Origin: RFXV01 sp038150465
GTDB lineage: Bacteria > Bacteroidota > Bacteroidia > Flavobacteriales > Schleiferiaceae
NCBI GenBank assembly: GCA_038150465.1
Contig: JAYOTP010000017.1
Coordinates: 1-49,610 of the forward strand
Direction: 5' to 3'
Length of the DNA: 49,610 bases
Shown: positions 1 through 6,933 of the stretch, piece after piece
How the letters are laid out: each line of letters opens with the position of its first letter
Position numbering within the stretch: position 1 is the first letter of the stretch
Notes under the pieces: model-generated
The model's input: only the letters and a program-made list of their open reading frames with translations
Told to the model about the DNA's origin: nothing
The model's database searches: none
Translations under genes and position numbers: made by a program

Positions 1-284
1 AATACATTTTGAACACTGCTTTCAGGACGGAAGGACGACTGCCCTGTGGCCTGAATGCCTTGCTGCGCATCGGCGTACCCAATGGCAGATGAGTAGACCG
101 GCTCCCCATTCTTCTGGACCGCAACAGAGACCATGCAGCGCTGCGCGGAATCGAGGACCGAGAGATAGCGATCGAAATACTGCCGATCGAATTCTTGTGC
201 GTAAACACCTGTAAAAGAGAATGAACCGCAGAGAAAGAAAAAAAGGACACGCGATCTTAAAACTTCAGTTATGGCTCTGAACAT
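1..284 (-). CDS. Serine hydrolase (beta-lactamase/penicillin-binding fold), N-terminal fragment
   Basis: The reading frame begins with an ATG at 284 and runs off the window edge, giving about 94 residues. It opens with a signal peptide (hydrophobic LFFFLCGSFSF, then VYAQ), so the protein is exported. It continues with MVSVAVQKNGEPVYSSAIGYAD, a pattern typical of class C beta-lactamase-like serine hydrolases, which cleave beta-lactams, D-Ala peptides or esters. The catalytic SxxK motif is expected just before the edge, after SSFRP. In the present frame it reads SSVQNV. Removing one base near position 17 gives ESVFKMY, which fits the motif, so a single-base insertion or edge error is possible. 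The specific substrate cannot be inferred. Confidence 0.6.
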   Translation of the reverse strand, partial: MFRAITEVLRSRVLFFFLCGSFSFTGVYAQEFDRQYFDRYLSVLDSAQRCMVSVAVQKNGEPVYSSAIGYADAQQGIQATGQSSFRPESSVQNV

Positions 285-470
285 GCTGCTCTTTTTTATT
301 TCTGTCTGTCTCTCAAAGTTCGTATTCACGATCGTGATGATCAGGTAAAAAAACAGAATGATCAGAAGAATTTTCAATAGAAACAGAATTCATATTTCCA
401 ACAAGCTGGTTTACTACTGAAGCGGGAACAAAAGCAGATGTCCTTCTGTCTGTATTCTTGTCCTTCGCAT

Positions 471-1001
471 ATGAAATCGACCGCTGTTCGCCTTTTTGTC
501 CTCTCATTGCTGGTCTTGCTGGGGATCAGCATACTTTTCCAACCTTCTCCCCGGCCGGCGAATTGCCCAGATGCCCAGTTCTCCGCAATGGCTTCATCCC
601 GCATCTTTTTCCACAACCTGCGTTCCTACCGATACCAAAAGACCGCTTATCCCGAGAAAGGAATGAATCACTTCCTCTACCGACGATCACTGGAAGACCC
701 GCTTCAATTCCTGCTCATCGAACAAGAAGTGTCGAGTGAATGGCACATCCGGCCCTTTGTGCGGGACAGCAGCATTCATGCTTTAGGCAGAACGGCCCAG
801 GGACATGAAGTGGATCTGTTGCAGGCCGATTCTGAGTCCTACTGGCAGCTGGCGGCCTCCATTTATGCCTCAGTCCTTTCGGAAGAAGCGCTCTTGATGA
901 CGCACGAAGGCGACAGTTTGCTTTTTTTACTGGACCAAGAGGAACGAAAGCGGGCAGAACAGGTGCTCTTCGATTACTTTCGGTTGGTGGGATGCAATTG
1001 A
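471..1001 (+). CDS. Hypothetical membrane-anchored or exported protein
   Basis: This 176-residue product begins MKST followed by one hydrophobic helix (residues about 6-22), then a soluble domain of about 150 residues without a motif I recognise. An in-frame ATG at 438 would add 11 residues. I prefer 471 because a TAnnTTTG-like -7 box (TATTCTTG, 453-460) lies between the two starts and because the signal anchor then sits at the N-terminus. There is no lipobox. The gene stops one base before the XerC/D-type recombinase, so the two are probably co-transcribed. No function is assigned. Confidence 0.7.
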   Translation: MKSTAVRLFVLSLLVLLGISILFQPSPRPANCPDAQFSAMASSRIFFHNLRSYRYQKTAYPEKGMNHFLYRRSLEDPLQFLLIEQEVSSEWHIRPFVRDSSIHALGRTAQGHEVDLLQADSESYWQLAASIYASVLSEEALLMTHEGDSLLFLLDQEERKRAEQVLFDYFRLVGCN

Positions 1002-1002
1002 C

Positions 1003-1902
1003 ATGCACTGGAAGAGCGCCAAAAAAGAATTCAGCAGTCATCTTCAATTCGAGCGAGGCTTGTCGAGGAACACGGTTCAGGCATATGTTCGGGACCTCGG
1101 CTTGTTGATCGGTTTTGCCGAGGAACGGGAGCTGAAGGTATTGGGCGTTCGTCTTCAGGATCTTGAAGCCTGTATCAAAAGCCAACTGGATGCGGGAAAG
1201 AGCCACCGAAGTGTCGCCCGGATGATCTCTTCCTGGAAGGCCTTTTACCTCTACCTGATATTGGAAGGCCTGTTGAGCGAGGACCCGACCGCCCTTTTGG
1301 AAGCACCCAAGCTCGGCGCCTACCTACCCGAGGTTATGAGCATTGATGAGATCGACCGAATGATGGCCTGCATTGAATTGGGTAAACCCTCAGGTCATCG
1401 GGACCGAGCCATCATCGAGACCCTCTATGGCTGCGGACTGCGGGTGAGCGAACTGACTGGCCTGGAGATGAATCACCTGCATCCCGACGAGCGATACATC
1501 CAAGTAACGGGTAAAGGCAACAAACAACGGCTGGTTCCCATCCACGAGGAAGCGCTGAAGCATCTCATGCTCTATCTCAGCGAGTGCCGCAGCCAGCTGA
1601 AGGTGAAGACGGATTCCAAACACTTGGTCTTTTTGAACTTAAGAGGCGGTGCCCTCAGCCGAGTGAGTGTCTTCCAGCTCGTGAAAAGACTGGCTGAATC
1701 TGCCGGGATCTCCAAGAACGTCAGCCCGCACACCTTCCGCCACTCCTTCGCCACGCATCTGGTGCAGAATGGTGCCGATCTGCGTGTGGTTCAGGAACTG
1801 TTGGGCCATGAAAGCATTCTCACCACAGAGATCTACACCCATTTGGACAGAAAACACCTAGCGGCTGTGGTAAAGAAATACCATCCGCGAAATCAGGATT
1901 GA
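1003..1902 (+). CDS. xerD: Tyrosine recombinase XerC/XerD
   Basis: This 299-residue cytoplasmic site-specific recombinase is of the type that resolves chromosome dimers at dif during division. The N-terminal SAM-like DNA-binding domain (about 1-95) is followed by the catalytic domain with all expected residues visible: R147 (GLRVSEL), K171 (TGKGNK), H243 and R246 (HTFRHSFATHL), H269 (LLGHES) and the nucleophile Y278 (EIYTHL). The length is standard for the family. No integron or phage genes adjoin it, which fits a housekeeping Xer rather than an element integrase. XerC and XerD cannot be told apart here; in Bacteroidota this type is usually called XerD. It converges with the exosortase unit, 12 bases away. 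Confidence 0.9.
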   Translation: MHWKSAKKEFSSHLQFERGLSRNTVQAYVRDLGLLIGFAEERELKVLGVRLQDLEACIKSQLDAGKSHRSVARMISSWKAFYLYLILEGLLSEDPTALLEAPKLGAYLPEVMSIDEIDRMMACIELGKPSGHRDRAIIETLYGCGLRVSELTGLEMNHLHPDERYIQVTGKGNKQRLVPIHEEALKHLMLYLSECRSQLKVKTDSKHLVFLNLRGGALSRVSVFQLVKRLAESAGISKNVSPHTFRHSFATHLVQNGADLRVVQELLGHESILTTEIYTHLDRKHLAAVVKKYHPRNQD

Positions 1903-1914
1903 GTCCAACTTTCT

Positions 1915-2367
1915 TTACCGATGTCTTTCCAAACGTCGCTGATGCCAAAGGGCCGGAATGAGCAGCATCATCAAAACCGGATTGAGCACCAGGCGATGCA
2001 AATGGCTGATCATGGAACTGTATCCTGGAACAGCAGATAGATAGAGGAAGAAATACAGAGGCAACAGGACAACAAGACCGAAGCCCATCACCAAAAAGGA
2101 AAATCGGGTAAAGCTTTTGTCCCTGAAAAGCCCGTGGATCATGCAGATGGCGAACAGGTCGTTCAGCAGATAGCGCAGCACCTTGGCCGAAATGAATTCC
2201 GGCACGGACATATTGGTCAGATAATCGGTTCCCTGATAGGGAAGCGTCCAGTCACCGGAACCGAAAAAGGCATTGTGGATGTTGAGCCGATCCTGGAAGA
2301 GATAGACCAAAAAAAGACCGATGGCCCCTGTGGAGACATAAAGAGCCGACCGGAGCCGATCATGCAT
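1915..2367 (-). CDS. Exosortase F system-associated membrane protein
   Basis: This 150-residue, strongly hydrophobic protein has about four predicted membrane segments (near 15-25, 63-78, 88-108 and 124-142) and a basic tail (HQRRLERHR). It starts at an ATG inside the last codons of xrtF (8-base overlap), so the two are translationally coupled. A small membrane protein directly downstream of xrtF is the recognised exosortase F-associated family of Bacteroidota. Its biochemical role is unknown. The assignment rests mainly on position and hydrophobic profile. Confidence 0.75.
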   Translation of the reverse strand: MHDRLRSALYVSTGAIGLFLVYLFQDRLNIHNAFFGSGDWTLPYQGTDYLTNMSVPEFISAKVLRYLLNDLFAICMIHGLFRDKSFTRFSFLVMGFGLVVLLPLYFFLYLSAVPGYSSMISHLHRLVLNPVLMMLLIPALWHQRRLERHR

Positions 2368-2929
2368 CCTTTGCGGGTTTTTTGCCCACCCAAAGCGCCC
2401 AGAGGAGCAATACCATCAAGTAGAGCACCGAGGTAAAACCATACTTGTGGAAGAAATGGAAATAGCGTCCGTCTGCAGTGATGTTCAAAATGGCCAGCAG
2501 GTATAAGCGCATCAGGTTGGCCAAATGGATCAAGAGCAGACCCGCGGGCAAAAACCACAGCATGCGCTTCCACTGGCCTCCAAAAGCAAACAGAAAAGAC
2601 GCAAACAGAAACATGACATTCAGCCCGTTGCAGCCCTCCTCCACCGATACCGTTCTTTTCCCGTCGAAATACAAGGTATCGAAGGTTTGCTCCAGTCCAG
2701 ATTCTGGATAATCCAGATGTGCATTCATCCGGATACGGGTTTCGTAGCCCATGGCCTCGCTGATCTCTGCCACCTGAAAAACGATCGAACGGGTGAAGGG
2801 ATCGGTGCGTTCGGTCTCATCGAAATGAGCGATGTACAGACCGTAAGCCACGGAGCTGATGATGTAGGCCCCCAGGAAGCGCAGCAGGAAAAACAGGGTC
2901 GGCAGGAATTTCTGAAGCATGGCCCTCAA
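2360..2929 (-). CDS. xrtF: Exosortase family protein XrtF
   Basis: This 189-residue inner-membrane cysteine protease/transpeptidase belongs to the exosortase/archaeosortase superfamily. The catalytic triad can be placed at C100 (EEGCNGLNVM), R141 (LANLMRLYLL) and H161 (FFHKYGFTS), with membrane helices around each. Exosortases process proteins carrying C-terminal sorting tails and tend to occur with exopolysaccharide loci. Here the upstream neighbours are a barrel protein and a WbpM-type dehydratase, in keeping with that. The TTG start at 2929 overlaps the upstream stop as TTGA; an ATG at 2920 (MLQKFLP) is the alternative. No PEP-CTERM-like substrate was recognised in the window. Confidence 0.88.
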   Translation of the reverse strand: MRAMLQKFLPTLFFLLRFLGAYIISSVAYGLYIAHFDETERTDPFTRSIVFQVAEISEAMGYETRIRMNAHLDYPESGLEQTFDTLYFDGKRTVSVEEGCNGLNVMFLFASFLFAFGGQWKRMLWFLPAGLLLIHLANLMRLYLLAILNITADGRYFHFFHKYGFTSVLYLMVLLLWALWVGKKPAKDA

Positions 2930-4539
2930 AGATCGTAGTAGTGATTGAAGAGCTGGGTGCGCAGGGCCAATTGAAAGGTCGATCCGCTTCGATCCGGTTG
3001 AAGGACACGCACTTCCTCATTGACGTAGAACAATCCACGGTAGGTATAGGCCAATTCCAATCGCAGGCGAATGGCCGGATTGACCATCCAGTAGCTGCGC
3101 AGGTTGAACATGTAGAATTCGCTTCTATTGAAGCGCGCAATGAAATGACCCTCGTCAAAAGGCCGGTCGTCGTAGCTGCTGTAGATCCCTCTTCCGAAAT
3201 AACCTCCAATATCGTTTCCCTGCAGGCCAAAGGTGAATTGAGACTCCCATCCAAATCGCTTGTAGTCGTAGGCGATCTGGCCGACGAACTCATAAAAATT
3301 ACCGCCCCATGGATGGGCCAGTTCCTGATTGTAATGTCCGTAGTTGGTCAAGACCCGTTTGTGGGAATAGATATAGGGCTTGCTCATATTGAATTCAAAC
3401 CGACCAAAGAGATTCCTGACATGGAACACATCAAAGGCTTTGGTCCCGATCTGCAGGGCGTATTTATTGGTCCAGGATCCATTGCCCGCGGTGATGTCGT
3501 TGGCCACGAATTCATCCAGCATGAACTGCATGTACAATTGCCATCGATCCTTGATCAGGTAGGAGGCCGAAAAACCCAAAAGGGCATTGCTCGCATCCGA
3601 GCCCCGGGCAAATTCAATGGGGCGGTAGAAAATAATGGGGTTCAAGAAATTGATGTCGAACCCACTGCTGTTGGCTGAATCCGCCCACACGATGCCCTCA
3701 AAAAAACCAATATTCCATCGCTTGCCCAAGTTGATGCTCAGGTAGTGCATGCTCACATACTTTCTCTTGAACACTCCGCCCCCTCTTACCTCATTGCGCA
3801 CATCCGTCATGTAATTGAACAGATTGACGTATTTGATCTTCCAGGCCGTCGTCTCGATGCGCAAAAAGGGATAACTAAAGGCATTATCACTCAAAAACAA
3901 GGATCTGTGTCCTTCGCCTATGAAATTCTTGCCGTGACCAAAGGTGAAATTGAAATAATCGCTCGGTCTGTAGTTGACTGCTCCCGTTGCCTGACTGAAA
4001 TCAAAACCCACCCCATTTTCAAAGGCCCGTGATTTCCCCTGACCTGGAACGACTCCTCGTGCTTGTACGAACGCATCGATCCAGCTAGGGTACAGCGCCT
4101 GATTTTCGCGGAAGGTGGAAAAAAAGCTCACCTGTTCTCCGAAGGATCCTTCCATGAGGAAACCTCGGGTGTTCACGTAATTCACCGCATCCGTGGCCTC
4201 GGGGCCGTATTCTCTGCCACCGGAAAAATTCATGACTGGATCCAATCGCCATTTGAAGCCCTTCGCATCAACCTGCACCAGACGCTCATTGAACAGCTTC
4301 CGGCCCCAGGCATTGCCCGTCCACCAGCCGCCGATCGGGTACTGCACATTCAGAGAATCCATGTCGATCACATCATCCTTGCGGAGCGGCTTCACTCCAG
4401 TATGCACGCGGTCCTTCCCGACCGTCATCGCCTCCTTTTCCTGAAACCGCAGGTCGAAGGCATTCATGAATTCATATTCATACTGCCCGAAGAGGCCCGT
4501 GAAGGCGCCGACAAGAAATAAAGTCAATGTAAATCGCAC
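2926..4539 (-). CDS. RemB-like outer-membrane beta-barrel protein
   Basis: This 537-residue protein has a signal peptide (TLTLFLVGAFTGLFGQ) and then many alternating aromatic strands ending in a barrel-type C-terminus (LFNHYYDL). A stretch near residue 200 (FNFTFGHGKNFIGEGHRS) and the overall layout resemble the Flavobacterium gliding protein RemB and the Wzi-like capsule assembly barrels. Residues 40-60 include a possible periplasmic lead segment. The start is GTG, three bases after the dehydratase stop, and the 3' end overlaps xrtF by four bases. The likely role is surface polysaccharide display or gliding-associated adhesion. The RemB assignment is from remembered similarity. Confidence 0.6.
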   Translation of the reverse strand: MRFTLTLFLVGAFTGLFGQYEYEFMNAFDLRFQEKEAMTVGKDRVHTGVKPLRKDDVIDMDSLNVQYPIGGWWTGNAWGRKLFNERLVQVDAKGFKWRLDPVMNFSGGREYGPEATDAVNYVNTRGFLMEGSFGEQVSFFSTFRENQALYPSWIDAFVQARGVVPGQGKSRAFENGVGFDFSQATGAVNYRPSDYFNFTFGHGKNFIGEGHRSLFLSDNAFSYPFLRIETTAWKIKYVNLFNYMTDVRNEVRGGGVFKRKYVSMHYLSINLGKRWNIGFFEGIVWADSANSSGFDINFLNPIIFYRPIEFARGSDASNALLGFSASYLIKDRWQLYMQFMLDEFVANDITAGNGSWTNKYALQIGTKAFDVFHVRNLFGRFEFNMSKPYIYSHKRVLTNYGHYNQELAHPWGGNFYEFVGQIAYDYKRFGWESQFTFGLQGNDIGGYFGRGIYSSYDDRPFDEGHFIARFNRSEFYMFNLRSYWMVNPAIRLRLELAYTYRGLFYVNEEVRVLQPDRSGSTFQLALRTQLFNHYYDL

Positions 4540-4542
4540 AGA

Positions 4543-6477
4543 TCAGGTGTTGACCGCCTCGGTCGGATCGAGTTGTGAATAGGGTGAATTATTGCTGATG
4601 AACTCCGGCACCAATTCCTTGATCTGCCGAACGATCGCCTCTTCATTGCCCGCCTTTTTCAATTCGGTCATGAGTTTTTCGATGCCACGATCCACCTCGC
4701 TGGCTGGTTCAGGCAAAACATCAGCGATCATGATCTTTTCGTGGTGCGTCTCCTTGGTGTTCTCTTCTGTGGCCAGCAGCTCCTCGAATAATTTTTCTCC
4801 TGGCCGGAGTCCGATCTCCTGTATCTCAATGTCTCTTCCTTCCTCGAGGCCAGACAGTTGGATCATTTTTTTGGCCAGATCGATGATCTTGACACTTTGA
4901 CCCATGTCGAAGACAAAAATCTCACCGCCATTGCCCATTGCCCCTGCCTCCAGCACCAGATTGCAAGCCTCTGAAATGGTCATGAAATAGCGCGTAATGT
5001 CTCGATGGGTGATGGTCAGAGGGCCACCTTCATCGATCTGCTTCTTGAATACAGGGATAACAGAACCGTTGGAGCCCAAAACATTGCCAAATCTGGTCGT
5101 GATGAACTGGGTGCGGGCACCGCCACTTCTATACCGGCTTTGAACGATCAATTCCGCCACCCTTTTGGTCGCGCCCATGACATTGGTTGGATTCACGGCC
5201 TTGTCTGTGGAGACCATCACAAATTTTTCCACTTTATGCTCAAGTGAAAGTGAAACCAAATTGGACGTTCCCCCGACATTCACCCGAACGGCCTCGTAGG
5301 GATGTTCTTCCATCAAAGGCACGTGCTTGTAGGCGGCCGCATGGAAGACCACTTGTGGGCCAAATCGCTCGAATACTGTTTGCATCCGGCTTCGGTCGGA
5401 AACATCGGCAACCACCACTTCCAACAGTGGCAAGAAGAGTGAATAGTGCGTTTTGACATCCAATTCCAACTCGTACAATGGACTTTCCGCCTGATCTACC
5501 AAAACCACTTTGGACGGTCTGAAGTGCAATACCTGCCGGACGATCTCGGATCCTATGGAACCCGCTGCGCCCGTTACAAGCACCACTTTTCCGCTCAATT
5601 CCCGTGCGATATTGCTGCTGTCCAGTTTGATCTGCTCTCTGCTGAGCACATCCTCGATTCGAACCGATTTGATCTGGGCTGAACTCAGTTCTCCCTGGAT
5701 CCATCGGTCCACAGGTGGGATGACCTTGGTCTTCAAATTGAGCTCGAGGCAACTATCGATGATGGCTCTTTTTTTCTGGCTATCCAATTTCTGAATGGAC
5801 AGGATCACCTCGGTGACGCCATTTCTGAGCAAAAACTTCTGATCCAATGCCTTTTTCGGAGAATGAACCGGCGCACCGATCAGCGATTTCCCCACTTTAG
5901 ATGGGTTGTCATCTATAAATCCGACCACATTGTATTTACTGGACATTTCATTTTCCAGTGTTTGTTTGGTGATGAGCCCACTGCTGCCCGCACCATAGAT
6001 CAGCACATTTGTTTTTAAAGTCATCTTGGTACTCACGATCCTATAATACAGTGCCTTGATCACCAAACGACTGCCGATAAGCAAGAAGATGACAAGTAGA
6101 AAATGTACCAAAAGGGTTGCTTTTGAGATCTGATGTACCGGCAACATTTCGCTGGAAAAAAGAGTGGTCGCAGAGAACAAGAACTCCAATACAAAGGCTA
6201 TGGTGGCTCCTTTGAGGAGTTTATACGCATCCTGTTGACCAGTATGCCGAATGATGCTCGCGTACGAGCGGGCGATCAGAAAACCGATGAGGTAGCAGAC
6301 CAGACTAAAAAAGATCTCCCTGTCAACAAGAGTGAAAGAGAAATCTCTGAGTTGGTAGGCGGTGGTCAGCAGATGAGCGAACAAATAGGAAAAGAACACG
6401 AAGCCCATGTCCAGTCCAAGAATGATCCAACGACTTAAAAAACGGTCGGAGTAACTATCAACGAATTTTCTGATCAT
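4543..6477 (-). CDS. Nucleoside-diphosphate-sugar 4,6-dehydratase, WbpM/CapD/FlaA1 type
   Basis: This 644-residue membrane enzyme makes 4-keto-6-deoxy sugar nucleotides, probably from UDP-GlcNAc, for surface polysaccharide. Four membrane helices (about 15-125) precede a CoA-binding-like domain (NVLIYGAGSSG near 160) and a catalytic SDR domain with the NAD-binding TGAAGSIGSE (about 302-311), FHAAAYKHVP and STDKAVNPTNVMGATKR. The length matches the long membrane-bound WbpM class rather than short soluble PseB-type enzymes. It is the first gene of the four-gene unit with the RemB-like barrel and XrtF. The start is ATG at 6477. Confidence 0.88.
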   Translation of the reverse strand: MIRKFVDSYSDRFLSRWIILGLDMGFVFFSYLFAHLLTTAYQLRDFSFTLVDREIFFSLVCYLIGFLIARSYASIIRHTGQQDAYKLLKGATIAFVLEFLFSATTLFSSEMLPVHQISKATLLVHFLLVIFLLIGSRLVIKALYYRIVSTKMTLKTNVLIYGAGSSGLITKQTLENEMSSKYNVVGFIDDNPSKVGKSLIGAPVHSPKKALDQKFLLRNGVTEVILSIQKLDSQKKRAIIDSCLELNLKTKVIPPVDRWIQGELSSAQIKSVRIEDVLSREQIKLDSSNIARELSGKVVLVTGAAGSIGSEIVRQVLHFRPSKVVLVDQAESPLYELELDVKTHYSLFLPLLEVVVADVSDRSRMQTVFERFGPQVVFHAAAYKHVPLMEEHPYEAVRVNVGGTSNLVSLSLEHKVEKFVMVSTDKAVNPTNVMGATKRVAELIVQSRYRSGGARTQFITTRFGNVLGSNGSVIPVFKKQIDEGGPLTITHRDITRYFMTISEACNLVLEAGAMGNGGEIFVFDMGQSVKIIDLAKKMIQLSGLEEGRDIEIQEIGLRPGEKLFEELLATEENTKETHHEKIMIADVLPEPASEVDRGIEKLMTELKKAGNEEAIVRQIKELVPEFISNNSPYSQLDPTEAVNT

Positions 6478-6574
6478 CTATCTAAGAAAACGGAATGGCA
6501 ATTTACAGATTCATGGGCAGTCTTCTCTGCTCAATTTTTAAATGAAGCCCGAACCGTTTATCGCAAGCCTCCAT

Positions 6575-6605
6575 TTTGACCATAATGATTTTTGTATTAT
6601 TTATG
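6575..6605 (+). promoter_or_regulatory. Bacteroidota sigma-A promoter for the small protein at 6624
   Basis: TTTG at 6575-6578 and TATTTATG at 6598-6605 are separated by 19 bases, which matches the TTTG-N19-TAnnTTTG consensus except for one base in the -7 box. Transcription would begin near 6612, twelve bases before the ATG at 6624. This argues against the upstream in-frame ATG codons at 6576 and 6603. Confidence 0.6.
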
Positions 6606-6623
6606 CAACAAATACTTATAAAA

Positions 6624-6857
6624 ATGGCAGATAATATCACACCCGGAATGCTCGTAAAAAAGCTCAGAGAAAACATGAACAACAACGGAACCATGAGATC
6701 GCTTTTTGCCTCTCAGTTTTTGGGTAAGTTGGACGTTCACGAGCTCAATGGAATGGTCAAGAATATTGACAAAGAGCTGAAGAACAGAGAGCAAGCAGAA
6801 GTGGACAAATTGAAAAAGCAACTCGAGGATCTCGGATACTCGGTGAGTAAAAAATAA
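6624..6857 (+). CDS. Small uncharacterised coiled-coil protein
   Basis: This 77-residue soluble protein begins MADNITPGMLVKKLRENM. It is very rich in Lys, Glu and Asn, and the C-terminal half (VKNIDKELKNREQAEVDKLKKQLEDL) has a heptad-like pattern indicating an amphipathic helix or coiled coil. There is no signal peptide, membrane segment or metal motif. A longer reading frame from 6576 is possible, but the promoter at 6575-6605 makes 6624 the better start. The gene stands alone between a divergent polysaccharide unit and the convergent lptD, with its own promoter and terminator. That suggests an abundant, independently controlled product. The family is not recognised. Confidence 0.7.
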   Translation: MADNITPGMLVKKLRENMNNNGTMRSLFASQFLGKLDVHELNGMVKNIDKELKNREQAEVDKLKKQLEDLGYSVSKK

Positions 6858-6898
6858 GTGCCCATCGATTGGACGCTCAATTTGTTGACCGATATGAG

Positions 6899-6929
6899 AA
6901 AGCGGAGCCCAAAAGGCGCCGCTTTTTTT
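6899..6929 (+). terminator. Rho-independent terminator
   Basis: AAAGCGG (6899-6905) pairs with CCGCTTT (6919-6925). An inner GCC/GGC pairing encloses a CAAAA loop, and seven consecutive T residues follow (6923-6929). It lies 42 bases after the small protein gene and just before the lptD stop on the other strand, so it ends the plus-strand transcript. Confidence 0.85.
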
Positions 6930-6933
6930 ATGC

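Noticed and set aside
1003..1902. Integrase of a mobile element
   Set aside because: The length and motifs fit a housekeeping Xer recombinase, with no att repeats, phage or transposon genes close by.
2941..3678. 245-codon plus-strand frame opposite the RemB-like barrel
   Set aside because: It mirrors the codon pattern of the barrel gene and has no recognisable features.
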